Positions 11,959 to 25,400 of a stretch of DNA of 64,000 bases are shown in pieces; positions within the stretch are counted from its first letter, which is position 1; every line of letters starts with the position of its first letter. The translations under genes and the position numbers were made by a program. Under the pieces are notes generated by a model that ran no database searches, was not told the DNA's origin, and saw nothing but the letters and a program-made list of their open reading frames with translations. Where the stretch lies: positions 43,745,083 to 43,809,082 of the forward strand of contig OZ026835.1 of assembly GCA_964023205.1 (NCBI GenBank). Direction: 5' to 3'. Source of the stretch: Lutraria lutraria (lineage: Eukaryota > Mollusca > Bivalvia > Venerida > Mactridae).

Positions 11959-12180
11959 TTAAGTCTTCATATGAAATAAATTGAGCGTTTATTTTTGCTT
12001 GATGTCAAATGTATATTTTAACATCCGTAGCTCTGTATAAAAAAGAAACAGTTTATAACTTTGCACGAATTACCATCTTTATTTCAAAACTTGTACAAGA
12101 ATTACGGGATACTGATGAAGGTAGATGATAATGACCTTTTATTAACATCTAATCACATTTTTGCAGGTAATACGATTTAA

Positions 12181-14570
12181 GCCCTATTAGCTTCATGAAC
12201 ATTGAAATCAAAGTAGGTCTGATTTTACCTAGAAGGATGTCTTATAAATGAAACTGATTTTAACTTGGGACAAAAACATACCGAAATTGTCTTATTTTTT
12301 ATTCACGAAGTACACATAGAAATTAGAACAGTATTTTCGGATGATATTGCAAAAATGAAGCATCTGACAACACAGAGTGCCAAGGTGAGTTTTTAGGATC
12401 GAGCTATGTCCGTTGTCCGTCCGTCAGTCCGTCGTCAACAATTTCTTTAAACAAAATCTCCTAAACCACTAAACTTCACAGGTGTGTTCCTTGCATGAAG
12501 CTCTACCAAAGTTATATAATATTGTTTGTCTCTCATAGGAAAGTTGTATTTAATATGTTGAAAAATAAACGACTCATTTTCAAATTTTCGGGCTCTTGCC
12601 CTTCTTCAGGATTTATTTCCTTCTACATAAATTCAAGTAGTATCCATTTTGTTTTTTCATGACGTTATCTACCAAAGTTGTTCAACGAATTCCATTCCAT
12701 GCAGAACTCTGTTTGCGGCAACCAGAAGGATTTTTTTGAAAATCTTCAAAAATCTTATTCTCAAAAACCTGAGGACCTAGAGCTTAGATATTAGTGTGTA
12801 GCATTGTCTAGTTGTCTAGTGGACCTCTACCAAGTTTGTTCAAATTATTGCCCTAGGGTCAAAATAGGCCCTGCCCCGGGGGTTACTTGATTTATATAGG
12901 CTTATATAGGAAAATTTAAAAAATCTTCTCCAAAACTACATGGCCTAGAGCTAAGATATTTTATATGTAGCATTGGCTTGTGGACCTCTACCAAGTTTGT
13001 TCAAATTATGGCCCCCAGGTCAAAATTGGCCCCGCCCCGGGGTTTACTCTATTTTATATAAGAAAATTTGAAAAATCTTCTCCGAAACCACAAGGCATAG
13101 AGCAAAGATATTTTGTTTGTAGCATTGTCTAGTGGACCTCAACCAAGTGTGTTCAAATTATTGCCCTAGGGTCAAAATTGGCACCGCCCCGGGGGTCACT
13201 TGATTTATATAGGCTTATATAGGAAAATTAATAAAAAAATTCTTCTCCGAAACCACAAGGCCTAGAGCTAAGATATTTTATATGTAGCATTGGCTTGTGG
13301 ACCTCTACCAAGTTTGTTCAAATTATGGCCCCCAGGTCAAAATTGGCCCCGCCCCGGGGTTTACTCTATTTTATATAAGAAAATTTGAAAAATCTTCTCT
13401 GAAACCACAAGGCATAGAGCAAAGATATTTTGTTTGTAGCATTGTCTAGTGGACCTCAACCAAGTGTGTTCAAATTATTGCCCTAGGGTCAAAATTGGCA
13501 CCGCCCCGGGGGTCACTTGATTTATATAGGCTTATATAGGAAAATTAATAAAAAAATTCTTCTCCGAAACCACAAGGCCTAGAGCTAAGATATTTTGTGT
13601 GTAGTATTGTCTAGTAGACCTCTACTAAGTGTGTTCAAATTATTGCCTTAGGGTCAAAATTGGCCCCGCCCCGGGGGTCACTTGATTTGTATTGGCTTAT
13701 ATAGGAAAATAAAAATCTTTTCCGAAACCACAAGACCTAGAGCTAAGATATTTTGTGTGTAGCATTGTCTAGTGGACCTCTACCAAGTTTGTTCATATTA
13801 TTGCCTTATGGTCAAAATTGGCCCCGCCTCGGGGGTCACTTGATTTATATAGGCTTATATAAGAAAATTTTAAAAATCTTCTCCGAAACCACTAGGCCTA
13901 GAGCTAAGATATTTTGAATGTAGCATGGACTTGTGGACCTCTACCAAGTTTGTTTAAATTTTGGCCCCAGGGTCAAAATCCCCCCCCCCCAGGTTTTCTC
14001 TTTTTTATATTGGAAAATTAACAAATCTTCTTGATCAAAACCACAAGGGATAGAGCGAAGATATTCGGTGTGTAGCATTGTCTAGTGGATATATACTGAG
14101 TTTGTTCAAATTATGGCCAAGTGGTCAAAATTGGCCTCGCCCAGGGGGTCACTTGATTTATATAGGCCTATATAGAAAAATTGAAAAAATCTTCTTGTCC
14201 TAAACCACAAGGCCTAGAGCTAAGATATTATTTATGTAGCATTGTCTTGTAGACTTCTACCAAGTTCGTGCAAATCATGACCCAAGGCCCTGCCCGGGGG
14301 TCAGTTGATTTCAACAACTACTTGATTGTTGAGGTAGATAACTTTTTACCATGACAAATGTATTCCTTTGAATAAATTATCCCTTAGTGTTACGATACTC
14401 AGGTGAGCGATACAGGGCCATCATGGCCCTCTTGTTATAAGATGTGGTCGAAGAAAGACATCATGTAAATATTATTTTTGAGCTAATAAAATGTATTTCT
14501 TATAGTTTTTTATGTTGTATCTATTATTGTTCTGTTTCCAATTTACTGAATTCAGAACGCTAATGGGCCT
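12181..14570 (+). mobile_element. TTAA-flanked MITE M2 interrupted by a pearl-like array
   Basis: TTAA at 12177-12180 and 14571-14574; ends 'gccctattagct' and 'gctaatgggcct'. The left part ('aaatcaaagtaggtctgatt') and the right part match the short copy at 36618-36848, which lacks the 2-kb array insertion. Confidence 0.7.
12372..14437 (+). mobile_element. Pearl-like (Helentron-type) element with ~165-bp tandem core, F1
   Basis: About nine imperfect ~150-170-bp units are recognised by 'cctagagctaagatatt', 'tagtggacctctaccaag', 'caaattattgccctaggg' and 'ggggtcacttgattt'. The right end is GGTGAGCGATACAGGGCCAT, then CATGGCCCTCTTGTT: a stem-loop plus CTTGTT. Higher-order period ~317 bp (the segments at 13021 and 13338 are nearly identical). 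The left end is GTGCCAAGGTGAG without the full TAGCTCACC start. No transposase frame, so it is non-autonomous. Family knowledge: oyster pearl elements and Helentron-associated elements have tandem cores of this length. Confidence 0.75.
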
Positions 14571-14586
14571 TTAAAACGCATATTCT

Positions 14587-14756
14587 TCAATAGTAGTAAT
14601 AATTAAGCATGTAGTCGTCCTCACATATTGAGTCAAAGCAACAATCCATATTTCCGCAACATTTCGTGTCGCAGTAACATGCGATGGCGTTGCCATTTAA
14701 CGTAAAGTTTCCTACGTTACCAACAGGACAAGAGCCATTTGAAGCCAATCCACACC
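14587..14756 (-). other. Gene A exon 6: somatomedin-B-like domain and stop
   Basis: Encodes CGLASNGSCP...CYCDTKCCGNMDCCFDSIC and ends in DDYMLNYYYY. The CxCDxxC....DCCxD....C core is the SMB signature. Nine cysteines, one more than the canonical eight (the second C of KCC). Confidence 0.75.
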
Positions 14757-17700
14757 CTATAAAAATACACGAAATAACATAAAACATAAAGGCAGGAGAA
14801 GAAATGGTTTTAAGAGATCATACTTAAACACACAATTTTTCGTTTACGGTAACTAGTTATATGCGATTCTGTAATTAAAACGTGTTGAATTAAAGTATAA
14901 CGAATAGTGCGGACAATTTGAGGCCTGAATAAGTAGAACATCAATTATACTTTGCATGATTTAACAATAAAAGTTTTCGATCAGTTACTCGATCAAAAAC
15001 AATTAAGTAGGTAGTTCGCTAGATGTTTCTTTTCTATTTTTTTTCTAAGCACACGTTTCGTAATTTATGAGTACGATTCATATTTTGATTTTGTTGTTTA
15101 GAAATTTTGGGTCAGTCGGTAACTGTTAACGCAACTATTTTGTCTGGCCTGATCCTCCAGTATTGCATGTGTAAACACTCATACCACAGATCTTAAACTA
15201 TCGCTTCAGAGGAATTAAATGATACGTAATCTCGACTATTAGACTGTACGTGGACTTACCTATTGCACCTACTGGTATGGGCGTTCCATCTACAACATGA
15301 AAAAAACATGTCAAATTAAATGTTATCTGTTCCATTTTAAGTACATGATAAAATGTCTAAGCACAGTAAGCAAAACTAAGCATGTTATTTATGTAATAAT
15401 TCATTCGTCAATACTTACGTAAACAAACCCCGAGGTATTATTAAAAGAAACAGAAATCACACGCTTATAAAATAAATATATGCTCACGTTCCTTAAGAAG
15501 CAAACAATACCTTAGCAAAGAACGCGAACTCAATACATATAATAATGGCCGATTATGAAATGTCAATGGAAAGAATGTACGGCAGTACTAAAATGTTATA
15601 TAAATTATACATGTTCTGAAAATTACTATTTGGAATATATTATGTAATGAAACAAAATACAATGCGGTTGATGACGCATTTGACAACGGCTGAATGACAA
15701 AACAATTGTGATGTGTTAAAATATTTTAGCGTTTTACTTTATTAACTAAAAACACACTAAAAACACCCAATCGTCATTAATTGCGAAAATCTAATATGAT
15801 AGAACGTGTTCTTTACTAGAAAAATACTTTGCAACTGTTATCAAGCCGAGTGAATCGAATAAGATTCATTCAGCACTGTCGACGAATAACACTCAAAGGA
15901 AAAGTTGTGAACACTTCATTTCACCTTAAGTAATAATAGGAAAAGGTATATCATAAATAAAGTAAACTGACTTACCAAAGATGTATCCTTCATTGGGTCC
16001 TAAAATATAAAATGTAACATGGATTAATCTTTTCATTAGATACTTTGTATTAACACATACAAATGTATGAGCTGTTTTGGTTGCTATATCAATAGCATAC
16101 TAAAATTGATCGCAAGTCTGAATTGCTTTCCTGATGTTCATGAAGAAAGAAATAGACAATAATTACCAAGTTTTAGAAACAAGTTGTCTTTCGATCGTCT
16201 TAAAAATATTGCTTACCGTGAAGACATATTGGTTGCGACCAATATCCATCGCTCAAACACGTGACCGTGCTGTTTGAGAGCAAAGGGGGGAAGAATGTAC
16301 ACGGATGACAGATGTATGGAATCTCGGTACCAACTGGGCTCAAGCCTGTTGGCGGAGCTGGGTATTCAGCATATGAGGTATTCACCGGCATATAACATCC
16401 TGCAGCTACAGGTGCAATAAAAAATACAAGAATATTAGTTGACCGATGTATTAAAAAAGGAAGGATTATTTAAATGGATTCACTTTAAGCCACCCAGATG
16501 ACTATAAATGTTCTCGTTTCTATTACAGATAGAAGGCTACTTATTTATAAAGTTTTCTTCACCATTAGACAATGTATCACTTAACACATCCACTCTTGTT
16601 CTTTAGTTAGAGTTTATTTCGAAACTTCATCAGAATTCGGTAACCACTATGCTTGGCTAGGTTACTTAATTCCGAAGAATTTCATATATAAACATAATGC
16701 ATACACGGAAAGCAGATGTTAAGAAAAAAAGGATTCCACATGATTGTGTTAATTTCATGACTTCTGATTGACCTGTACAAAGTGCTTTCACTCGAAGTTG
16801 ACAATTACTTGTGAAGAATGTTTAAACTTGGGTAACATAATTTTAGCACGTGGGTTAAAACAATAGAAGGGCTCACTAACCACCCTTGAGTCGAGGACTG
16901 TGGTGTTTCGTTATATATCTGTCCCTCAAAAATGCAATGGATAAAAGGCAATATTTGAGAATGGTTTAATTCTGAACAGATCTTAGCTTATTAGGTTATG
17001 GATGTAAGGGGGTATGGACAATGAAACACTAAAGTAAACAATATGTGTTTCAAAAATACAATGCCCCCTCCGGGTGCCCTTTAACTTGAAAATGCACAAA
17101 ATAAACAAAGGGCCATAATTCCGTAAAACATTATCGAATCATAAAACCAGGAATATATGTGCGGGGGTTCTTGGTAACAACAAGTCTAAAAAAGTTTCAT
17201 CAAAATCCCATGAAAACTGTAGGAGTAGTATCCTTAAAGAAATGTACGATTTTTAAACACCATGACCCCGTGACCTTTTACCTGAAAATGAACAGGTCCT
17301 GTAGAGGTTGTCATGAGGAACCTACATATGAAGTTTGATGAAGGTAGGTGCAGGCAGTTTGATTTTATAGGCAAGGTTAAGTTTGGTACAAATAGACAGA
17401 CAAATCAAGAGACTAATTTAAACAATATGCCCCCGATCTATCTATACGGGGGCATATCAAATATTTATCATTTTGACTCACCAGGTGTAGCTTGTGCTGG
17501 TTCGATATTGGTCTGAAAAAATGATAACAAAACGAGTTAAAGTATGTAATTTTGTATCAGACATTTACATTCTGTTTGTCGAGGAAGGGTTTTATTGACA
17601 ACCCGTAAGTAGAAGCGTTTTAAACTTATCGTCGGCCTTCATTAGAAAAATGACTAGGTTTTTAGCTCACCTGATTCATCACACAGACGCTTGTTTAGAA

Positions 17701-19396
17701 AAAATTACCCCACCCACCACGTTCGCTCTTATGACTACCAATATACATACATACATAGAAGATAACAAAAATGTGTTCTGCTTTCGTTTAGAGCTTGTTA
17801 TCTTCTATGTATGTATGTATATTGGTAGTCATAAGAGCGAACGTGGTGGGTGGGCTATTTTTGTCTAAACAAGCGTCTGTGATTCATCAGGTGAGCTTTA
17901 AGGATCGTTGAATGTCCGTCGTACGTCCACAATTAGTTTGTTTACATTCTAGCAACCGCAGCTCTTAACGAATCATGATTAAACTTGCTCACAATGTATA
18001 TGGCCACAATGTCTCGGCTACGTTCGATTATGGGCAAAATCGGACAATAACTTCTAGAGTTATGGGCCTTTGAATTACAAAAATTGCTATATTTAGCTTG
18101 TTTACACTCTACCGCCTTTATTTATTCACCAATCCTTATTATATTTTCAGTAAATGTGTATAACCAAACGATCTTGGACAAGTTCGATTATGGGCGAAAT
18201 CGGACCAGAACTTCAAGAGTTATGGGCCCTTGACTTTGCAAATTTTCTATATTTTAGCTTGTTTACACTCTATCGCCTTCATTTATTCACCAATCCTTAT
18301 CATATCTTTAGTAAATGTGTATAACAAAAAGATCTTGGACAAGTTCGATTATGGGCAATATCGGACCACATCTTCAAGAGTTATGGGCCCTTGACTTAGC
18401 GAATTTGCTATATTTTAGCTTGTTTACACTCTAGCGCATTCATTTATTCACCGATCCTAATAATATTTACGAATGTGTATGACCTTGTGGTTTTGGACAA
18501 GTTCAGTTATGGGTGGAATCGGACCACTACTTCAAGAGTTATGGGTCCTTGGATTAGAAAATTTGCTACGTTTTAGCTTGTTTAACAGTATTATACCTTC
18601 TTGTTGGCTTTGATATCAAAATCTACATAAAGATGAGTTTTACGAGATGGAAACTATATTACCTGGTCATTAATTATTGGCCTTTGTTCTCAGGTGAGCG
18701 ATAAAGGGCCAATGTGGCCCTCTTGTTCATATTTTCGTATTAACTAGATCCACGGCTTGCGAGCTAATAGGACACTAATATATGTACTTTTTAACACAGT
18801 AACATCAAGAAACATTCATTCGATACAATTTGAAATATAAGTACATATTTCCGATAGCATTATTGAAACACATTTCTCAGCCTTTGATTTTATCAACAAA
18901 CAGAATGTTTAGCCATGTTAAGGCGGGTTGCAAACATCAACTCACGAACTTACACTTCAATTCTACTTTTGAAGTCTAACCGTTTTCATTTAATTTCATT
19001 TCCTCAACATACTTATAGTTATGAGATATGAGGTTGAACAAAAATATACCACGGGGAGTACATATACTATATACGTACCGAAACTGCCAAGTATACCATG
19101 TGATCTAAACATCCGATGATCGTCTTGTTTTCAAAAAGGTCCGTGTTCATGACACAATGGTTTATACGCGGATTGTAGACGGCAGAATTACAAGAGGTGT
19201 CTGCCGCACATTTCATAGCACACTGTGACATGTCTTGTAACTTAAAGAAATTTCCAAGAATCGTTCCATATTCGTCTTCGCATACAAGTTCATGATGGAA
19301 TATTGTGATTGGCAATGTTCTAGTCACAGACTGTCCAAAGCCAGATGAGACTAAAGTCACCAGAAGTATCACGGAATATGCTCCGCGGCTCACCAT
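14587..19396 (-). CDS. Gene A: secreted PAN - sushi - somatomedin-B-like protein, 251 aa
   Basis: Six exons on the minus strand: 19396-19079, 17512-17482, 16399-16217, 15999-15976, 15289-15260, 14756-14587. Every intron is GT-AG; phases are 0,1,1,1,1, and the spliced frame is open to the stop at 14587-14589. The product is a signal peptide (MVSRGAYSVILLVTLVSSGFG), a PAN/apple-like domain, an 11-residue linker, a sushi-like domain, two micro-exons (8 and 10 codons) and a somatomedin-B-like C-terminus. There is no membrane anchor, so it should be secreted and disulfide-rich. The function is not known; lectin-like, adhesion or immune-recognition roles are guesses from the domains. It is a tandem paralogue of gene B upstream (22244-26128) with identical exon plan. 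Intron 1 holds an F2 array element. No transcript evidence is available, so exon calls rest on paralogue comparison. Confidence 0.78.
16217..16399 (-). other. Gene A exon 3: sushi (CCP)-like domain
   Basis: Encodes CYMPVN...PVGTEIPYICHPC...TVTCLSDGYWSQPICLHG. The GYWSQPIC block and spacing are those of a sushi domain. There are five cysteines instead of four; the extra one is in CHPC. Phase 1 at both ends. Confidence 0.75.
16990..17457 (+). repeat. Dispersed repeat with terminal GGGGGCATAT palindrome
   Basis: Decayed repeat in intron 2 of gene A, containing 'gggccataattccgtaaaac' and 'catgaccccgtgacctttta', and ending in a hairpin around 17427-17456 (ATATGCCCCCG...CGGGGGCATAT). The end resembles that of the 59833-60391 element. 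Confidence 0.5.
17661..18727 (+). mobile_element. Array element F2 in intron 1 of gene A
   Basis: Left foldback TAGCTCACCTGATTCATCA (split by the palindromic MITE), then about four core units with 'tagcttgtttacactcta' and 'gttcgattatgggc', ending GTGAGCGATAAAGGGCCAAT, then GTGGCCCTCTTGTT. Lies opposite to the transcription of gene A. Confidence 0.8.
17682..17881 (+). mobile_element. 200-bp palindromic hAT-like MITE
   Basis: Two ~86-bp arms, nearly identical in reverse complement, flank a ~28-bp loop (ends CACAGACGC...GCGTCTGTG). A perfect 8-bp target duplication ATTCATCA lies at 17674-17681 and 17882-17889. An 8-bp duplication is the hAT hallmark. It is inserted in the left hairpin of the F2 element 17661-18727. 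Confidence 0.85.
19079..19396 (-). other. Gene A exon 1: signal peptide and PAN/apple-like domain
   Basis: 106 codons, ending in phase 0 at donor GTACGT. After the signal peptide come six cysteines in the pattern C-x18-C-x3-C-x5-C-x11-C-x13-C around CAMKCAADTSCNSAVYN, typical of the PAN/apple fold (protein or glycan binding). The gene B equivalent reads CAMKCSANTMCKSAIYN. Confidence 0.75.
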
Positions 19397-21720
19397 TCTT
19401 GTACAAAAAAATCACTTTTAGATATTCTTCGTTTACAACTGGTCTTAGTTCTTTATTCAGATGTAAATAACTAAGTGGTCATTAAAATATACGACTTCCA
19501 TTTTCTTATTGGACCACAAACTATGTCAAGTAACCATTAATTATTCATGGTCTCAAAGTTAAAGGAACAATTTGTGTACAAATCATCATGATTAAACACG
19601 TATATATATGTCAACATTTACATAATTACACAAATAGATTCTCACTAGTGACGTGGGATAAATTATTTGTTTTTAAAGTAATAAAAGGATCTTTAGCAAA
19701 AAGGTAAATAATAGTTCTATAACAGAAACAAGTTAATATACACAGTGTTGATTAAGTAAAACCCTAATATCGACCTAGGTAAGTGATGTCACAAGAAAAG
19801 TATTATGTGTTAATGTTTTCACTTGAAATGTTTTATTTCACCCAACCCATGTTCATTAGGTCTTAAAAATATACAGTTACATGCCACTAGGTCATTATAA
19901 CTATACTGTAAGAAATGTGTATTCATTCATCACAGAACAAAAATAATTTATATTTCTACTTCAAAACCTTATTTTTGATAGAACGAGTTCGATTTCCGTG
20001 CTGGCAAAGTTTCAAAACAGCTTTTGCGTATTAAATTTATCTGTTTAATAATTGAGTGCGACATTGTTTGAGACAAACGCTGAAGAATTAATGCTTTGGA
20101 ATAAAAACAGGTGTTAAATAGTAATAATAAAGCAATATTAAAAGGAAAAAACATTTCATTTCGCTTATTGTGCGTCATTAGAAATATTTGCATTGTCACA
20201 TTTGAATAATCTCTTAGAAATGGTGTATTTGCATATTGATTCACGTACATAATTTTTCTATATTTTGAAATGTTGTCACATGTAAACAATGCTAGCTTGT
20301 TATTTGAACAATGGTATTGGCGTATTTTCAAAGCTAAGATAAACGCAAGATTCTTCACAACTAAAAGATTAATAATAGCTTCGTTATTCGCCGTAGAACG
20401 TCGACAATATACATTGTCGTAAGTAGAAAAAGCAAATATTTATTTCATTATTCAGCCTCAATAATGTGCATATATTATAAAGCAACTTGTAAGTGACCGT
20501 CCGGTGTGTGAAGTGTTACAGGTATAATGGAATGATCTTTGGACAAATCCTTCATTATTTATTTGTATTACTATTGTTGAAAAATTGATCATTAGAGGAG
20601 ACTACATATGTCCGTCATCACAACTATATGATAGAGGCTTCAAATGTGCAATGGATCGAAAATTATTGTGTCACAGAACAAAACAAATGGACAATACATG
20701 TACCACCTTAATTCTTTGTTAATTAAGTTCGATATCTTTGAGATATTCTTTTACATAAGAGCTTAATAATACAATAAATATTTGTATTCGGAATAACTCG
20801 GCCGATTCCGTATCCATCCACCTAAATCGGGTGTACTTGGTAGCTTGATATATGCATACGCCGTCTATTTGTGATGCGGCCGTCGATTTTCTTTTTTATT
20901 TTCTGCCAAATCATACATATACAAAGTATAAACACTATATATATGACAAACATACAGTGGTAAATACACAGTACATGAACCACATCCAGGTTATGGTACA
21001 TGTAAGATTGGTTTCATTAATTAGACCTCTTTATTAATTTTGGAGGGGCAACTGTTTTGCTTACATTGAAAGAATTTAAAATTTCGTTGCCACATTATTT
21101 AACCTGGCGATTTACTGCCAAGGAAAAAGTATCACTTAAAATGATAATTCATTCAAATAGTGTACTGCTTTCCACAGACAAAAGTATACCCGATCAGCAG
21201 TTAGTAAGAAAACCTTACGAGCTGTTCTTTCATGGTGGCCAGCATATTTGTTAGAAATGTCTAATGGTTTCAATGTCGGCATATCAGGTACAGCCTGCGG
21301 TCGAGATGTGCGGAATGTAAACAGTTTAACATATGTAACATTGTTTTGTTTATTCAGTTTTCCATTACTGAATACAATTACTAGAAAGTTGATAAATGAC
21401 AAGGTAATAAAAACAGTAGGTTTTCAAAAAATAATAATTAAATAATGGAACTGGCAACGAATTCCAAGCATATAAATTTATCAAAAAACCTACCTTCTGT
21501 TATAGTTTTCGATCGCGCGACCAAAAAACAACACATTTAAATGATTGCCATACATATTTTAGTCTCTAAGTGTAAATACATCAGTGTCTAATAATATCAT
21601 CAAAGTCATATGTTGTCTCGCTGTAGGATAGTCCGTACTTTTATCTGGATTTGTTTTGCTATTCATATGTTTATGCCACTCCAGTATGATTCTATGACTG
21701 AACTTAATATATAACCTCTA
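19397..21720. other. Intergenic between genes A and B; no gene recognised
   Basis: AT-rich. The longest open frame (129 codons, 19969-20358, minus) has low-complexity composition and no domain pattern. Confidence 0.4.
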
Positions 21721-21721
21721 A

Positions 21722-22005
21722 TTCGGACGTCCGCCTTTATAACGGGAGATCGAAGGTTCGAATCCCTGTGGAGGCTGGGTAAGAATTGATCAATGCGGTC
21801 GGTTGGTAAGCAGCCAGCTAGTTAAATAATGGTTACCGTAGGCCCATCTCAGCCAGGCACCCGGCAAAAAGATACGGGATAACGAAGGTATTGTGCACAC
21901 AAAATATAGACTGTGGGTCAAACCAGCTTCACCGGCCCTTTCAATAGCGGTGTCACTACCATAAACAAAACCTTTAACTTTTATACAAAAAAAATCACAG
22001 TTTTA
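21722..22005 (+). mobile_element. tRNA-derived SINE copy
   Basis: B-box GGTTCGAATCCC at ~21755-21766 in a tRNA-like head, followed by a tail with 'cctttcaatagcggtgtcac' and 'ataaacaaaac'. The same tail occurs at 33150-33260. Confidence 0.6.
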
Positions 22006-22243
22006 TTACATACAAATGTATTAAATAACGCAATAGGACAAGATTTTCAAATAAATTATACCAAAATGCATAGATGTATTACAGACAAGTCAAATTCGAC
22101 ATGAATACACCATGTGGTATAAAATATAAAACGTCTTCTTCAAAAAATTTTGAAATAGAAACATTCAAACTTGTACTTTCACAAAGTGTTTGAGTTTTGT
22201 CATCATGTTTATTTTGTCATGCTTATTTTGGCACGTGACCATC

Positions 22244-22416
22244 TTAAACTGGTGGGAAATAAAACCAGATGTAATCATCTGCGCACGGAGAATCAAAGCA
22301 ACAGTCCCCAGCACCACAGCAGGAATCATCACAAAAACAGTCAGTGTTGTAACCGTCATACGTGAAGTTTCCTGATATTGCCATAGGACAGTCGGTTACA
22401 GAACCTTGGCCACATC
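22244..22416 (-). other. Gene B exon 6: somatomedin-B-like domain and stop
   Basis: Encodes CGQGSVTDCP...CFCDDSCCGAGDCCFDSPCADDY and a hydrophobic end. Nine cysteines, as in gene A, so the extra cysteine is conserved in both paralogues. Confidence 0.75.
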
Positions 22417-25400
22417 CTGTAAGGTAAACGTCTTTGTTACGACATTTGTAAATACAAAAAAGTAATTCATGCTTATTGTTATTGTCCATGAAATGCAAAC
22501 AGTTGATTTTAACCTGCCAATCAATGTTTATAGTATGTTCATGAAGTTTGACATACGCAGTGCGAAGTTACGTATCACAGATAATTGATATAGTTTGAAT
22601 GTCAATAAGTGCACCAAAATACGTTTATAAGGGAAATAAACAAGAGGGCAATGATGGCCCTATATCGCTGACCTGACTTCCACTGCAGCCTTGCACAATC
22701 AAGTGACTACCAGGGACATGGTTATTTTTACCCTGTGTGTCATGACTATGAATAATTAGGTCGAGGTCCACTATGTAATGCTACACGCCAAATATCTAAG
22801 CTTTGGACCTCCTAGTTTATTTTAAGAATTTGTTTTGAAGATTTTCCTTTGTACAATAAAGCTACCACAAGAGCCAAAGTCAATGTGATCAATGATTTTA
22901 ACTTATTTGGTAGAGATCTACTAGAAATTACTACATGTCAAATATCCAAGTTCTGGGCTTTCTTATTTATTTTCTGTTTACTTAAATTTGGGCAATGATA
23001 TAAGCAATTTCGGTCGAGGTCTTCAAGGCAATGCTACATGTAAATAGCTAAGCTATGCCTTCCGGTTCATTATTTAGTATAATATTGAAGTTTTTAAATA
23101 GTTACCCCGAGCTAGGGTCAGTTTCAAGCGGTTATGATTTGAGCCATCTTCGTAGACATCCACTACATTCTTAAGCTCTAAAAGTCGTCAGGTTTTCGAG
23201 AAGATTTTTGAAGATTGTTATAAAGAAATATGTGTAAAATCGAGTGACTCCTTTGGTTGGGTACTCATACAGTCATGACATGAACCAGTGCTAATGTCAA
23301 ATATGTAAGCTCTATGCATTTTTTGCACAATCAAGTGACCCCAGGGGCAGGGCCAATTTGTCATGCCGAGAACCTGTTTGGTAGTGGACTACTAAGCATT
23401 GCTTTATGTCAGATATCTAAAGCCTTCCAAAGTGTTTGAACATTGTCCTACGAACAACTAAGTGACCCCTTAGGTAGGGCCCGTTTGACTCGGAGTCATG
23501 ATTAGAACAATCTTGGTAGTGGGTCACTAGGCAATGCTACACACCAAATATCAAAGCTCTAGGTCCTTTAGTTTTTGAGAAGAAGATTTTTAAGATTTTC
23601 AAAAAAGTCTCTGCATTAAATGGAATTCTTTGAACAACTTTTGGTAGAGCTTCACGCAAGGAACACCCTTGTGAAGTTTTGCTGATTCAGAAATTGACCC
23701 AGTGGATTAGGAGATGTTCAAATAAATTGTTGACGATGGACACGGCTCGGGCCTAAAAGTAAATAAACGGTTAATTTCTTACCTATAGCGTAAGTGGGTA
23801 TTGTAACATCATCTACGATAGAGAAAAACAAAAAATGATTATAAGCAAAAAACTAAATACCTTAATTAATAGGCTTTATTTGTATTTGTTTTATACTTTT
23901 TTATCAACGTATTATTAAAATGCGCTTAAGTCAATATATTGAAATATAACAGTTAATCGTACTTCGCTCGGAACTAAAGAAATCCCGGTAAATTTCAAAT
24001 ACAGCACAAACTCAGTAAAACTACCGTTGTGTGGTACATGTTTATCGGTGTGATTGTGATTTTTTATTCTAACTAAATGATGCTTTAGAATAAAAATCAA
24101 AAGTTCGATTGTACATTTTACGTAGTATATAATTATAGTTTTCTTACTATAAGTGTGCCCTACGTCTGGTCCTGAAATAAAAACAATAGTAGGAAGAATA
24201 CAGTACATAAAAAACAACATCACCGAGACTTAAGGTGTCGAGTGAGATAGTTAATCTAATTAAACTGACTGTTTTTTGCCAACATGCCGACATGTTTATC
24301 AAGTAGTCTGATTAAGATCTTTTTGCATAAAAAAAAACAATGTGCTTCGGCGGACTGACTTACACGGTGACTGATTAGAAACCCTCAGCATACATCCTGT
24401 ATCAAGTAAAACATGTCATGTTTGACAAACATATTGTATATCTATTATAAATAGAAAATGTCTTTACGTCTTACCATAAAGACAGATTGGTTCCGACCAT
24501 GTTCCGTTAGTCTGACAAGTAGTGTAGTCCACAAGTCCGGCTGGAGTAAAGTATGTGCATGGATGACAAACGTACGGGATTGTGGTACCCACTGGTATCA
24601 GACCACTTGGTGATGTTGGGTATTCAATGTTTGCTGTATTGACCGGGGCCACACACCATTCTGTAAATCACTTGGTCATTACACATTCAAAATGATTATA
24701 TTGATAGACAAAAGCACTTACAAAAACACCAATCTTTCTCTGTATACCACAACATCTATTATACACCGACCTCAAAATCCAACAAAAAAAACAGACACAT
24801 AAAAATGGGGCCAAACATAAATTCCCCGAAGGAAAAGCTACAGAGGGCTCAAACAAGCTAAAAGGCCCAATTTCACATTTACCCATGTGGAAATAAACAC
24901 ACACAAAAGTAAATAACATACATGAATAAACAACGGGCAGTAAAATCAATAATGAATCAACAATTAACTATTTTTTGTCAATTAGTTCGTACACATAAAA
25001 TATACAGTCAGACTTTCAGTGTTACTATGTATATAAATATTCAGTGAGACATTCAGGGTTACTATTCATATAAATATCAAATATTCTGTGATACATTCAG
25101 GTGTACTATTCACAATTATAAATATATAAATATCCAGTGAGAAATTCAGTGTTTCTATTCATATAAATATTCAGTGAGAAATTCAGTGTTACTATTCATA
25201 TAATTATTCAGTGATACCTACCAGCAACGTATTGTCTTGGTTCAACCTCTGTCTGAAATTATCAAATTAACCGAATAGAAGCATATCGAACATGAGATTT
25301 GACATTATACAATACTTCTCCCATTGCCCCAAATCGCCTTATAATCACCGCAATGATAAAGTTCGTGTTACTGAACATTATGAAGATAATGTTTATACCA

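Noticed and set aside
12372..14437. Regular repeat array that might suggest CRISPR
   Set aside because: Units are ~165 bp, diverged and contiguous, without short identical repeats or unique spacers. The ends are those of a transposable element in a eukaryotic genome.
19969..20358. 129-codon minus-strand frame between genes A and B
   Set aside because: Composition is that of AT-rich noncoding DNA, and there is no signal peptide, cysteine pattern or paralogue.
23915..24223. 102-codon minus-strand frame across gene B introns
   Set aside because: It overlaps the 24-base micro-exon but in a frame incompatible with the phase-1 junctions, and has no domain.
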